Made by a program: the position numbers and the translations under genes. The notes under the pieces are model-generated. The model did no database searches, had not been told where the DNA came from, and was given only the letters and a program-made list of their open reading frames with translations. Shown here one piece after another: positions 1 to 10,262 of a stretch of 64,000 bases of DNA (position 1 is the first letter of the stretch; each line of letters opens with the position of its first letter). Source of the DNA: Clonostachys chloroleuca (taxonomy: Eukaryota; Ascomycota; Sordariomycetes; Hypocreales; Bionectriaceae); contig JBANAY010000003.1 in assembly GCA_037952775.1 (NCBI GenBank), positions 16,492,001 through 16,556,000 of the forward strand, given 5' to 3'.

Positions 1-546
1 GGCCCTCTTCTGATTTTTTAGAAGTCTTCTTCTGTTTTGTTGATTCTCTTGAGCCGTCTGGATCGTCACTTGAGTCGAGATCCGAAAGCTTTGCGAGAAC
101 CATAACCTGATCCAGAGTCAGATGGTTATATTTTCGCTCTGGCCCAACACATCCTGTCTCTGAGTGAGCCAGCCCCACACAGAAGAGGCGGCGCGAAGAT
201 TCAATGCCTCTTCATCTTTTGGAGGCTGGGCATTTTGTTCAATGGTTTGGCGATAGCTCGCAGGCCCCCTTGATAAAGTATCCTGCACAGCCTTGAGGAA
301 ATCTTCAACAGAACAGCCTAGACATTCGTGGTCAGCACATCCTTGCCCAATATTTGGGTATGAGTTTTGGTATATGGCAAGGGGGAAAGCTTGGCTTATC
401 CCATGTATCCAAGCCGCATTTGATTGTTATACTTATTTGCAAATGCTAGAAACTAAGAACGGACAGGATGTTCACATACCTTGCTCGCCAGCACATGAAA
501 TATGCACCAAAAGGCCTGCTATCAGGCCCTCAAGGTCCCAGGCCAT
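1..546 (-). pseudogene. Degenerate or frameshifted coding remnant, unrecognised
   Basis: On the minus strand, protein-like stretches lie in successive different frames. A possible first exon runs from an ATG at 546 to a GTATGT donor at 479. A 102-codon open stretch covers 426-118 and includes the motifs ADHECLGC, EDFLKAV and ASSVWGWL. A second frame covers about 190-1, with GPERKYNHLTLDQVM and an Asp/Ser/Lys-rich tail, and continues off the window. A third frame near 460-380 gives ITIKCGLDTWDK. The composition looks like one real protein, but no splice pattern I tried joins the frames. I read it as a gene broken by at least two frameshifts, or as a gene with introns I cannot place. I do not recognise the family and assign no function. 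Confidence 0.35.
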
Positions 547-1036
547 GTTTTACAAAGTATGGGTCGCTTCATAGTCAGCTCAGACAGAGATAAAAATGAA
601 ATTGATATATGCGCTTGGGGCGGGTTTGAACGCAGGACCCAGCGAAGAAAATACTGTTGCTGGGGTTGGTGGTTGAAAAGGTCAGATTCTCCCGCTTCGA
701 GGCCCCGCCTGATGTCGCACATGAGTGGCCCACAAATTCTCCAGCCTCCTGTGGCTTGCTTTCGAAGCCAGATCCACATGTCGCATTATGCGATCTTCAA
801 GATGCATATCAAGCAGAACCAGTGTCATATCTCAACATTGAGTATCAGCCATCACCTGCTTGCCTGTCTGCTGGAGAGCTTCCATTTTACCAAAAACAGG
901 CAACATCATCAATGGTGAAATTAATACATCCCTAATCACAACAAATGTCATTTCTCCTTAGACACTGGTTAAGATCAGGAAGATATATGCCTGGAAATTA
1001 TACTTTTCTTTCCTTTTCTAAGTTCTCGTAGGCCGC
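547..1036. other. Intergenic, nothing identified
   Basis: Roughly 490 bp hold only short overlapping ORFs with no recognisable protein signal. The right part probably contains the 3' end of the CCDC137-like transcript. Confidence 0.5.
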
Positions 1037-1961
1037 CTAATCAGACGAGGCTTTACCCATAATCCTAGCGTGCTTCTGTACTCGAAGCTTCCTATACGTA
1101 TCTACAATCTCGTCCCTAACCACTTGCAGCTCTTCACGACGTCTCAAACTGCCAGCTGATTTTGGGATGCTCCCAACATCAACCGTGGCACCGTCCGTAA
1201 CCTTCAGCATCCGCGTCTTTTGCTTGTGAAGTACAGGAGGCGCCTGGGCCGTGTCATGCAAGGCAATTTTGCCCTCACCCCTCCGCTTCCTGAGCACTGC
1301 CCAAGGATCATCCTTTCCGCCACGCTTCTTCTTCTTCCCGCCCGATGGTTCATCCAGGATGTAGGATGACGTGGTGTTTAGATTTACACCATCATTTTCC
1401 AATTCCTTCTCGGCCTCCAGCTCAAGCTCGTCCTCTCGCTGCTCGTGAATCTTGCGTTCCTCTGCTCTCCATTGATCGTAGAGCTTGTGCATCTTCTTTT
1501 CCTTGCGCGTTCTGTAGACTTTCATTCCCTGTTCGTCCCTGCCGTCTTTCACAATCGCCTTCTTGGTGAGGCCGGAAACGGGCAACGCCGCATCGACGCG
1601 AGAGGCAAAGGTTCGCATATCCTCGCCGGGCCGTATCCGTAACGGCTCGGCCTCTGGCTCTTCTGTAGATGGCTCTTTACGATCTCCATTATCAAGACCC
1701 GATCGGAATTTCTTGCCCTGTGCCACTGCCATGAGCCGTCTGAAGGCACGCGGCGCATCGTCCTGATTCTTGCTCCGCTTCTTGTTCTTTCTTTTGGGCT
1801 CTTGCGTCGACGAAGATGAGCCTTTGACTGGAAGAGGTCGAGCTTTCTGGGAAGGTGGGAGTTCATAACTAATTCAAAGTCAGAGGAGAATACGCAGGCA
1901 AGTACGTTGAAAACACCCACTCTCCATCATCACCTCTCTTTCGCTTGTGCTTGTGAGGCAT
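1037..1961 (-). CDS. CCDC137-like basic nucleolar/nuclear protein
   Basis: Two exons give about 290 aa: complement(join(1037..1868,1921..1961)). The first exon encodes MPHKHKRKR, a strongly basic start. A GTGGGT donor and TTAG acceptor then join in frame to YELPPSQKA. The rest is lysine/arginine-rich with Glu-rich coiled-coil-like segments near residues 135-175 and a GGKKKKRGGKDDPW patch. The order of a basic N-terminus, an FRRLM segment and an RxRPGEDMRTF segment resembles the CCDC137 type of small nucleolar proteins. Such fungal proteins are often mislabelled urease accessory protein, and no urease chaperone motif is present. The family assignment is inference; that the gene is real is much more certain. 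It is divergent from the AIM6-like gene over 491 bp. Confidence 0.7.
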
Positions 1962-2452
1962 GTTGGTACTGGAAGTAAATATGTGGGGGGGGCAGAAAGT
2001 CCAGACGAGTATCTGTCGGAATGTTTACTGTCCGGTGTGTCGGTCAAGGAAAAAAACCGCGAGCTCGTCGATATCGAAATTCTTCAAACTGTTGATCATG
2101 AAGAATATCGGCGGTAACTTTTTTTAAAGTGGGGTGAGATACCACGGGAAATAAGTGGGGAAATTTAGAATGCCCCACAGTAAAGTGAGCTGCTCAAGTA
2201 GCTCCTTCAAGTTCCCGGCAACAGACATTAGCTCCTCTCCGAAGTTGCCGTTATGTTGTTTAATTGACTTTCACCCATCGATTGAAGTCTTCCTGGCAAA
2301 CCATCATGCATGAGTAAGTATTTAATATGGTCGAAATTCAAATTACCAACATCCCGGGCCATATTAACGACCTAAGAATCACCAGAAAACAACATGTAAT
2401 GCATCAAGCCTGCCTTTGAGGCAACATCCCGAGAAGCGCTGCCCATTTCACC

Positions 2453-3526
2453 ATGCACAGAAATGAAGGCATTACCATTTACGATCATCCTAACTCGAGA
2501 TCTCCGAATTCGCATCTCGGGGTTTTCGTAGCCTTACGACTATTAGCATCAGCAATTATGTAAGTTGGTCACGGCACCCACCTTCTTGAATTAGTTACTA
2601 ACACCTACCGAAGATGTATCATCTTCCTCACAGCTCTTGCCATCAAGGCTTCTCCTTTATTATGTCCTGAACTATGCGGCAGGGAAATTCTACACAACTC
2701 TCCGCGTTCTTCCCCGGCTGTCATCCTACCAGTCTCCTGTCATTCCCATAATGACTACTGGAGAGAAAGACCGCTATTCTCGGCCTTAGAAGCTGGCTGT
2801 GTGGGCGTTGAAGCTGACGTCTGGGCCTACAAGGATGAGCTATTTGTTGCCCATGGCCTTGACACCATTGTGCCAAATCGCACCCTGAAGTCGATGTATC
2901 TCAACCCGCTTGTCCAGCAGTTGGAGGGCACAGGAACGTCTCTGTCTGCTCTACCAGCTACGACACCCCGGGGGCTATATAAATCCCGCCCGACACAGAC
3001 ATTGGTGCTCTTAGTGGACTTCAAGTCACATCCAGAAAAGTCTTGGTCGCTCTTGATGAGGGAATTGGAGCCTCTTCGCCGGTCTATGCTCCTAACATCA
3101 TACGTCAGTAATCAAAAGATCATAAGGCCCATCACCGTTGTCGTGACTGGGGATATCCCGGCACATTTGCTTAATCAAGATGAGTCCGCTGAATCCCGCG
3201 ATGTGTTCCTTGACGCCCCTCTTTCAAATGTACACAGTGGACTTTACGATGCCGCCAATTCCCATTGGGCCAGCATGTCTCTCACAAAATTAGTCGGAAG
3301 AGTCTCGTCTTCAGGCTTAAGCTCCTTACAGTTGGCCAAGATTCGAAGCCAAGTTCAATCAGCTCACGATCACGGACTTAAAGTACGCTTTTGGAAGTTG
3401 CCGACATGGCCCATTGGGTTGAGAAATAAAATATGGGCCTCATTGCGGGAAGAAGGTGTTGATATTCTCAATACCGATGACCTCCAAAATGCAGCAAATG
3501 CTCTTAGAGAAGACGCTGCCTCATAA
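2453..3526 (+). CDS. AIM6: AIM6-like membrane-anchored PLC-like phosphodiesterase
   Basis: join(2453..2559,2614..3526) encodes 339 aa. The intron has a GTAAGT donor and a TTACTAAC branch site 11 nt before the acceptor. The N-terminus is about 23 polar residues followed by one hydrophobic helix (about residues 24-47), probably a signal anchor. The conserved HSHNDYWRERPL and GVEADVW blocks then appear. These are the family's His-Asn-Asp and Glu-x-Asp metal/phosphate site, as in GDPD/PLC-like TIM barrels. The C-terminal part keeps VRFWKLPTWP and GVDILNTDDL, the usual last barrel strands. AIM6 of yeast is named from a mitochondrial-inheritance screen; its substrate is unknown. The length matches the family and the start is the first in-frame ATG before the helix. 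Confidence 0.85.
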
Positions 3527-3924
3527 TGGCAATCGCATGTTACAAGGATCCTTAATTGAAGTTGTTTTTTCACGGATGGGGAAGCAACATCTCACCTGTG
3601 ATTCCGATGGGGCATGTAGCTCATTGCGAGTATCCGTATTATCGCCGAATACGACCAAGATATACCCGCAATATGAGCAACTTCGAGAGAACGTCACTCA
3701 AGTGTAATACACAACCCCGCAGAAGATAGATAGCTGTTTACCTTAGTAATTGATATGATAGTGCGTCCATTTGTAGGCTATATAAATTGTGTCTTCCCTC
3801 TAGTCTCCTAAATATTGATCGAGGACAATCGTTGAGTTTACCCACCTTTCAAGAGGAAAACAGTATCATAACCTCATTAGCCCAAACAAACCGCCACATA
3901 GTGTACTCCCTTGCAGCAGAGACC

Positions 3925-4527
3925 ATGTCTAACGAAGGCCGAATCGCTACCTTGGATGTACGTGCGCCTTTCTATTGAAATGGTTCTCTAGGAATCTAGA
4001 ACTAACATGACCCAGGCTTCCATTGCCCCTCGGCTACCTCCATATTCAACCACCCTCTTCAATGCAAAGGCAGCAAAGGGTGTAAGCTTCGAGGAGATCG
4101 CCAAGCATCTTGAGCGGAGCGAGGTCGCATGTGCGGCATTGTTCTATGGTCAGGCGACAGCCACCCCAGAGGATATAGACCGCCTCTCCCAGTTTCTCGG
4201 CATCCCCAAGAATGCTCTAGAAGCCGAGATGATGGGCTTCCCTGACCGGGGCCGCGCAGCCCCAATGCCCCCAGTGGAGCCCTTGATCTACAGACTCTAC
4301 GAGATTGTTCAAAATTACGGATATGCGTACAAGGCAATCTTGAACGAAAAGTTTGGGGACGGGATCATGAGTGCCATCTGCTTCTCGACCAAAGTGGACA
4401 AGGAAATCGATGAATCAGGTGCTCCCTGGGTTGTCATCACATTGAAAGGCAAATGGTAAGAATTTACACTCCCCTTTAGCTTCGAATCCATGTTAACAAG
4501 GGCAGGCTTCCATTCTCTCGATTTTAG
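3925..4527 (+). CDS. cyn1: Cyanate hydratase (cyanase)
   Basis: join(3925..3957,4016..4455,4506..4527) encodes 164 aa. Cyanase converts cyanate and bicarbonate to ammonia and CO2 (via carbamate), a cytosolic detoxification and nitrogen-scavenging step. The N-terminal part is the helical DNA-binding-like domain. The C-terminal part has the catalytic stretch [14 protein letters not shown], with the active-site Arg and Glu, and FGDGIMSAI, with the active-site Ser. The third exon is only 22 nt and supplies the canonical LPFSRF ending. Intron 1 has GTACGT and CTAAC signals; intron 2 has GTAAGA. All catalytic residues are present, so the enzyme should be active. Confidence 0.95.
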
Positions 4528-5236
4528 TCTAGGTCGGCCGACTCATGGTGTCCGAGTGAGTGTATGTATCAGGGGTGGCACCGAAAAGTATTATCCCGAA
4601 GTTCATTCAGATTCTCCGGAAACCGACTTCAATTCTCCTAATCTAACAAAGTTAATATGTTCAGATGCTTGAGATGTTGCATGTGATCCACTTGGCAGAG
4701 CTCTGTCCTGTGATTATTCCTGCCCGCCTCATCACGGTGGCGCCGAGAACAATATTAAGCACAACAAGACCAAGCGGCAGCCCACTTCACGAACATATTG
4801 TCAATAACATCAACCAAGCTTCCATCTAGCCTATTTAGAAGACAACGGAACTTTTCTTTATGAATGATCTGTTTTTAATGCAGGGGTTGGAGGAAGGGGG
4901 TGCCCGAACACCATCCATTGGTCAACACCATAGTCGTGTTGGTGAGAGAACTCTAAGAACAATACGAAGAGTCATGCCTAGATACCCCATTTCATACTAG
5001 CCAGTTGAAAGATGAATGGATGAGGCTTCTCAAAGACTTCATTCTAGATCTCGAGCAAACCTGTGTCCGAACAACTTCGATTTGTCCTCTCCGAATATAA
5101 GAATCCCATATACTTCTGGCCAAATCTCTTCTCTCCTCCTCATCATCATCACTCAAACAAATCAAACAAGACTCCGAAAACCAAACAACACTACCATCTT
5201 CCAAGACTCCCACCGCTGCCCAGCAACTCACTCAAA
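4528..5236. promoter_or_regulatory. Cyanase 3' region and pyrimidine-rich leader of the repeat-peptide ORF
   Basis: No gene is seen in 4528-5000. From about 5090 the sequence looks like a fungal core promoter and leader. An AATATAAGAA stretch lies at 5093-5102, followed by CT-rich sequence (5127-5160) and then CA-rich sequence with many CAAAC/CCAAC units ending in CTCAAAATGG at the repeat-peptide start. Such leaders are typical of well-expressed filamentous-fungal genes. This is inference from composition; no transcript data were available. Confidence 0.4.
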
Positions 5237-5395
5237 ATGGCCCGCAACACACCTCTCACCTGCATCATCCAGAAGAACACTCCTCTTACCTGCGTGATCC
5301 AGAAGAACACCCCCCTTACCTGCATCATTCAAAAGAACACACCTCTCACCTGCATAATCCAGAAGAACACGCCGCTCACCTGCACCACAATGTAG
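5237..5395 (+). CDS. Small repeat protein, 4.9 copies of decapeptide NTPLTCIIQK
   Basis: An intronless ORF of 52 codons starts MAR and then repeats the ten-residue unit NTPLTC(I/V)IQK four times (30-nt units from 5246). It ends with a truncated fifth unit NTPLTCTTM and a stop. Each unit has one cysteine, giving five in all. The copies differ almost only at silent third positions: about ten synonymous differences against a single Ile/Val replacement within the four full units. Such a pattern points to selection on the peptide rather than a recent DNA expansion. The start has an ATG in good context (CAAAATGGC) behind a leader-like region. There is no signal peptide, membrane helix or dibasic Kex2 site, so it does not match the usual secreted repeat-precursor plan. 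I know of no family for it. It could be a cytosolic repeat peptide or an unconventional peptide precursor; function is unknown. Confidence 0.6.
   Translation: MARNTPLTCIIQKNTPLTCVIQKNTPLTCIIQKNTPLTCIIQKNTPLTCTTM
5246..5392 (+). repeat. 30-bp in-frame tandem repeat array (4.9 units)
   Basis: Units begin at 5246, 5276, 5306, 5336 and 5366; the last is 27 nt and diverges after six codons. AAC at the start and ACCTGC in the middle are invariant, while third bases of the Thr, Pro and Leu codons vary. Unit length is a multiple of three, so copy-number change keeps the frame. Confidence 0.95.
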
Positions 5396-6192
5396 AGAGC
5401 TCGCTCTTTTTCTCTCATCTCCGGATTTGCTGGGCAATCCATCGACTAAAGCCGACACATCACAAGACGCACAACCTCACATCGGCTTTTTCATGAAAAG
5501 AACTCGACATTGACGGCATCAATTTGAACTAGAATCGACAATTCGTCCAACGGCTTCAAAGTTTTAACTTATATTTTACGGCTCTTGGCCCGCCGGACGC
5601 GGCACACTCAAGAGTATCTTTACTCTCTTTATGGACTTTCAGCGAGGTCTTCTAAAAATATTCTCATCTTGGAGGAGGATCTGGCGGTCTGGAAGTATAT
5701 TCTAATCTTAGCTTCTCTTATCAATTGAACCGTTGGAACATCTATTTCCCATCGTAGACCTATCTTCAGCACATATGTGATGCTAAACTCAAGAAACAAA
5801 ACCTGAGATTCTCGCACTAGGAAGGGAGATGTACCACGAGAAATAGCATGATATACCATACATACACCCCCAAAGTGAAGAGACCTCTAGAAACCCCATG
5901 AGCACCCCCTCCTTAAATAGACTCGTGTGTAGGTGTGATTTGTCTTCAGTTTCTGAGAGCGTTACAGGGTAGGTTCACAGACATGGCCATGCCACCGCCT
6001 GTCCCACCTAAAAACCATGGTGGGGCACACTTTCAGGGCGGTGAGATTTTGGTTCGGCAGAATTGGAGATTTTTTGTTGCCCGTCGCATGCAACTTTTCC
6101 CAATTGACCCCAGTGTATGCGCTCGTCAATAAAACGTATATTTCCCCCACCAACATTTACTACAGCAGGGAAATAATTTACCAACGCCCAGT
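5396..6192. other. Intergenic, 3' of repeat peptide and promoter of EBP2
   Basis: I find no supportable gene. A 76-codon minus-strand ORF at 5629-5859 has no recognisable features. The right end (about 6130-6192) is A/C-rich and probably the EBP2 leader. Confidence 0.5.
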
Positions 6193-7583
6193 ATGGTTTC
6201 GAAAGGAAGACTCAAGATGGCCTTGGCCGCCGAAAAGGGCACCGATTTTAAGAAATTGAATCAGAAGAAGAAGGCCAAGGAGGCTGCAAAGAAGAAGGCA
6301 GCCAAGGTAGTAGTAGAAGAGAAGCCTACTGAGAGTGAAGAGGAGGAGAAGGAGGAAGAAGAAGAAGAAGATGATGTTGAGGGTGAAGAAGACGAGGAAA
6401 TGGGCAACGGGGTATGTGTCACACTACAGTTCCAAATGATATTCGGGATCTAATCAGATGCACAGGTAAATTTGGACGCCATTGACGACAGCGATACATC
6501 CGAGTCCTCAATTGAGATGGAAAAGCGGTTACCTCGAAAGCCCAAGAAAGACCAAAAGACTCAGGCGGCCGAGGCAAAGCCCAATGCCGACGACGACGAA
6601 GATGATGAGGAAGAAGAGGAAGAGGACGAGGAGGACATCCCCATGTCCGACCTCGAGGACCTCTCCGATGCCGAGAAGGAAGACCTTATCCCCCACAGCC
6701 GCCTCACAATCAACAACACATCCGCCCTTCTCACCTCCCTCAAGCGGATAGCCATCCCCTCCGACAAGTCCGTCCCCTTCGCCACCCACCAGACCGTCAC
6801 ATCCACCATCCTGGCTTCAGAAGCCATCCCAGATGTCTCCGACGACCTCCAGCGCGAGCTGGGATTCTACACCCAGAGTCTCGAGGCGGTGCGACAGGCC
6901 CGCACCAAGCTCCGCGCGGAGAAGGTCCCCTTCTCGCGCCCCAAGGACTACTTCGCCGAGATGCTCAAGGAGGACGCCCACATGGAGAAGATTAAGGCCA
7001 AGCTGGTCGAGGAGGCCTCGAACAAGAAGGCCGCCGCCGAGGCCCGCAAGCAGCGCGACCTCAAGAAGTTCGGCAAGCAGGTCCAGGTCGCCAAGCTCCA
7101 GGAGCGCCAGAAGGCCAAGCGTGAGACTCTGGAAAAGATCAAGACCCTCAAGAGAAGTAAGTGTCCTTCATTTGCCCAATCATTAAATCAAATCAAACTA
7201 GAATATACCCAATGATTTGGCATCCGATGCACATAAAGTACTAACATAACCCCTACTCAGAACGTCAAGAAACAGGCGGCGCCGGCCTAGGCACCAACGA
7301 AGCCGACCTATTCGACGTCGGCGTCGACAATGAGCTTGCCAAGTACGACTCGCGGTCGGGCTCCGGCCGCGGCAACATGGGCGGGCGCAACGGGGGCAAC
7401 CAGAAGCGCCAGAAGAAGGATGAGAAGTACGGCTTTGGCGGCAAGAAGCGCCACGCCAAGTCCGGCGACGCCGTCAGCTCGTCCGACCTCAGCGGCTTCA
7501 ACCCCAAGGCGATGAAGGCCAAGGGCAAGGTGGGCAAGTCGAGACCTGGGAAGGGCAGGCGCAAGGCCATGGCAAGTCGGTAA
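6193..7583 (+). CDS. EBP2: rRNA-processing protein Ebp2
   Basis: join(6193..6411,6466..7156,7261..7583) encodes 410 aa, in frame through both introns (GTATGT and GTAAGT donors; CTAAC branch before the second acceptor). Ebp2 is a nucleolar 60S assembly factor needed for 27S pre-rRNA processing. The N-terminus is lysine-rich, then comes a long acidic Glu/Asp tract (about residues 47-72 and again about 100-130). The conserved Ebp2 core follows, with PFSRPKDYFAEMLK, DLKKFGKQVQVAKLQ and DLFDVGVD. The tail is Gly/Lys/Arg-rich with GGKKRHAKS and ends in a basic nucleolar-type sequence. Exons 2-3 are rich in G/C at third positions. Confidence 0.93.
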
Positions 7584-8429
7584 GCGGCCACAAGTGTGTT
7601 TGTTGGAGGCGAGCCTGAATTCGGAAAAGATGGCTACGGAAATTGGTAGAAAATATTAGATATATGCATTAGGATTTCAGTTTCTTTAATTGTGAGGCAG
7701 GAGTCAGGTCTCTTTTGAAGTTCAGCTTCTTTCCCCCTCGGCTGCTTAGAATTGCAACCATTGAGCGCTTCTTAGTTCCGACGTATGAATGATCCAAGTT
7801 TTCTATCGGCTGTGAGAAGTCAAGAACCTCAACTAATCAGGAAATTTGTGTGATTCATTCATCTATGAGCCAAGTGGATGTGCAGAAAGATTCTAAATAA
7901 CGCTTGTTTGTGTTGTTATGAACTTGCGAATTGAGTTGTGGGTTATCAGACTTCATAAAAACCCTTCCGCCTCCTCTTCCTGTCCCCCTAGTCGAGACAT
8001 CGCTCCATTCGTCCCCGTTCTATGCCGGGTGAGAGCCGTATATCCCATAGGGACGCTCATAGAACCCATCCTCCCCTCCTCCCAATATATATGTACTAAT
8101 TACAGCAACAGAGGAAATTCAACTTCCTTGTGTTGCAGAATGAGCCCTCGCACCTCATCATGCCAGTGCAAATGCATAGCCTGGTGATAAAAAATACTAA
8201 TACTGTTCCTTCGCAAAAAGAGCGATGCCCAAATCATCTGCATTAAACCGACCTGTGCGCCGTAGTCCTGTGGTATCGAAGATAAATGCGGTGTGTGTAC
8301 TAAAAACGCTTTGCAGTGCAAATGCATGTCGCATCAATGCGGCGAATGGTATCAAAACAAGAAGCTTTCTTTCGTCAAGGCTCGTGGTGTCACTTGACAC
8401 CAAGCCTTCGTGAGACCCAAAAAATCAAA
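7584..8429. other. Convergent 3' regions of EBP2 and samB
   Basis: Tail-to-tail spacer of 846 bp without a credible ORF. It contains two exact copies of a 14-bp word, CAGTGCAAATGCAT, at 8164-8177 and 8314-8327, in what would be the samB 3' UTR or just downstream. Confidence 0.5.
8164..8327. repeat. Pair of 14-bp direct repeats, CAGTGCAAATGCAT
   Basis: Exact copies at 8164-8177 and 8314-8327, 150 bp apart, between the EBP2 and samB stop codons. On the samB strand they read ATGCATTTGCACTG. Confidence 0.8.
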
Positions 8430-10262
8430 TTATTGAGAGGCAGCCACGCACCAGTGCCTATGGAAAGCCCAGGCGCTCTTCTGGCATTCTTTGCTGCAGT
8501 ACTTGGTGCGGCGACATCGTCGGCACTTGGCAAACTGACGCGTGTACTCCTCCCATTTGCCACACTGGTAGTATGCACATTGCCGAATACCACCACGGGT
8601 ATCGTCCTTGCGGCATAGATTTCTCATAACAACACCAGCCCAGTGCATATCAGTGCTGTGATATCGGACTGTGAATTTTTCAACCAGAGGGAAGAGGTTG
8701 AAATCGTTTGCAAGGAGATACTCCTCGTCCTCTTCGTCATCTTCTTCGGTCTCGGCCGCTTCCTCGCCGGTGACACCACCGGCGAGCTCTTTATCAATCT
8801 TCAGCTTAGGAACTAGGTGGCTCTTTTGGAAATAAGAACGCAGACCACAGTACTTTGACACATAGGCGAGAAGCTGCAGCGACATCAGGACATCCTCCTC
8901 GCGAGGCATGACAGCGAGCAGCTCTGCACTGGGGATAATATGACGATCGAGAAGGTATCGGGGAACCGTCGAGTTGGGTAGAGGCGGTTGTGGTGGTGTG
9001 ACCATTGTTGGGCGGTTGGGGGAGAGTCCCAACTGAGGTGCAGGGGTGGGTGTGGCATTGCCATCGATAGGGCTTCGGTGCGTGATATTGAACGTCTCGG
9101 CATCCTGGTGAGTTTCCGACACCGTAGGGGTGGCCAAATCCATGGAGGTACCAGCAAGCATGCTGTCACCATCCTCCATGATGATATCCTGAATACCAAC
9201 AGCAGATTGGATACCAGTATTTCCGTTCATGTCGGTGTCGGGTGACTCATCAGACGGTAAACCGTCTGTATTGATATCATCTGAGTCCGCTGTAGAATTC
9301 TGGTGTCGGATGGAGGGCCTTCTCCTTGTGTGTGTGGGAGGTGCTACTGAGGTAGGGCGGACTGTAGGAGAGCGAATTTGAGGTGGAGGAAGAGGAGTGG
9401 TAGGGGATGTGGGCAATGAGGTCAGATCGGTGCCAAAGGGTGCCATAGAAACAAGACGTTCAACTTCCCTAACAGGGCGGATGATGGAGTCGATGTTATC
9501 CATTTGGGCAGCAGCACCGCCCAGTGGCAGCATGCGTTGGCCAGAACCAGAGGGCGAGCCATTTCTAGACTCAGACGCCCTAAAGCCATGGCGACGCGAG
9601 CTGTGAAGGAAACTCAGGGTTTCCTGTGAAGAGATACCGCTCTGTGGTGTGGGCAGAGTGTTCTCTGTATTCTGTCGAGCAACAGCGGTAGATGGACCAG
9701 CCAGACTGGATGCGACGTCGATGGGTTGTGGAGTCTGACGACGATTCGGTCGCTCCTCGTGCTCAGAAGGAGTAGAGGGAAAGGTAAGCGAGGACGAAGC
9801 CCTCGAGTGCCCGCGGTGTCGGTGGTGGTGATGATCGTGGGCATGCTTCTGCTTAGCTTCCTCGACCTTTTCGCGGGATTTGTCCATCACTTTTATGTAA
9901 TTATCCAGAATGGTGGCGATGACTGGGACCATGTCTGCCTCAACGACTCTGGTGCGAACGTTTTCGGTGCCACGAACACCAATGTTCACAACGCACTGGA
10001 AAGCAAGATTCCACTTCCACATGCCCATCATATCCTTGCTCCTCCCCTGTTTGAGAATGCAAACAAGTCTTTCGATGCCTCCATCGACAGTGAGAATGTC
10101 ACGGATGCGAGCAGAGGATGTGGTTAGGTAGGCAAGGTGGTTGAGGGAGTTAATCAGCGGCAAGGTTGAGGTGCAGTCAAGCGCCCGCCGGTCATAAAGG
10201 GCCGTGGTGATTCCCACAGACGCCTTATTGACGTTGGGGATACTGAAGTTGACCTCCCTCAT
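8430..10262 (-). CDS. samB: MYND zinc-finger morphogenesis protein SamB/Mub1
   Basis: A single exon of 611 codons (610 aa). The N-terminal MREVNFSIPNVNKASVGITTALYD block and the armadillo-like stretch after it are the SamB/Mub1 signature. The middle is low-complexity, with a His-rich run (HDHHHHRHRGH), Ser/Pro/Thr-rich segments and an acidic EEDDEEDEE patch. The last about 50 residues are a MYND zinc finger with the Cys/His ligands in place (CAYYQC, CRRC, YCSKEC, HRHWC). Aspergillus SamB affects polarity and septation; yeast Mub1 partners the Ubr2-Rad6 ubiquitin ligase that targets Rpn4. The frame stays open upstream to 10898 but has no other ATG, so 10262 is the first possible start. Size fits the family. 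Confidence 0.92.
   Translation of the reverse strand: MREVNFSIPNVNKASVGITTALYDRRALDCTSTLPLINSLNHLAYLTTSSARIRDILTVDGGIERLVCILKQGRSKDMMGMWKWNLAFQCVVNIGVRGTENVRTRVVEADMVPVIATILDNYIKVMDKSREKVEEAKQKHAHDHHHHRHRGHSRASSSLTFPSTPSEHEERPNRRQTPQPIDVASSLAGPSTAVARQNTENTLPTPQSGISSQETLSFLHSSRRHGFRASESRNGSPSGSGQRMLPLGGAAAQMDNIDSIIRPVREVERLVSMAPFGTDLTSLPTSPTTPLPPPQIRSPTVRPTSVAPPTHTRRRPSIRHQNSTADSDDINTDGLPSDESPDTDMNGNTGIQSAVGIQDIIMEDGDSMLAGTSMDLATPTVSETHQDAETFNITHRSPIDGNATPTPAPQLGLSPNRPTMVTPPQPPLPNSTVPRYLLDRHIIPSAELLAVMPREEDVLMSLQLLAYVSKYCGLRSYFQKSHLVPKLKIDKELAGGVTGEEAAETEEDDEEDEEYLLANDFNLFPLVEKFTVRYHSTDMHWAGVVMRNLCRKDDTRGGIRQCAYYQCGKWEEYTRQFAKCRRCRRTKYCSKECQKSAWAFHRHWCVAASQ

Noticed and set aside
600..720. tRNA-like GGTTTGAAC word suggesting a second tRNA
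   Set aside because: The flanking bases do not form a T stem or acceptor stem in either orientation.
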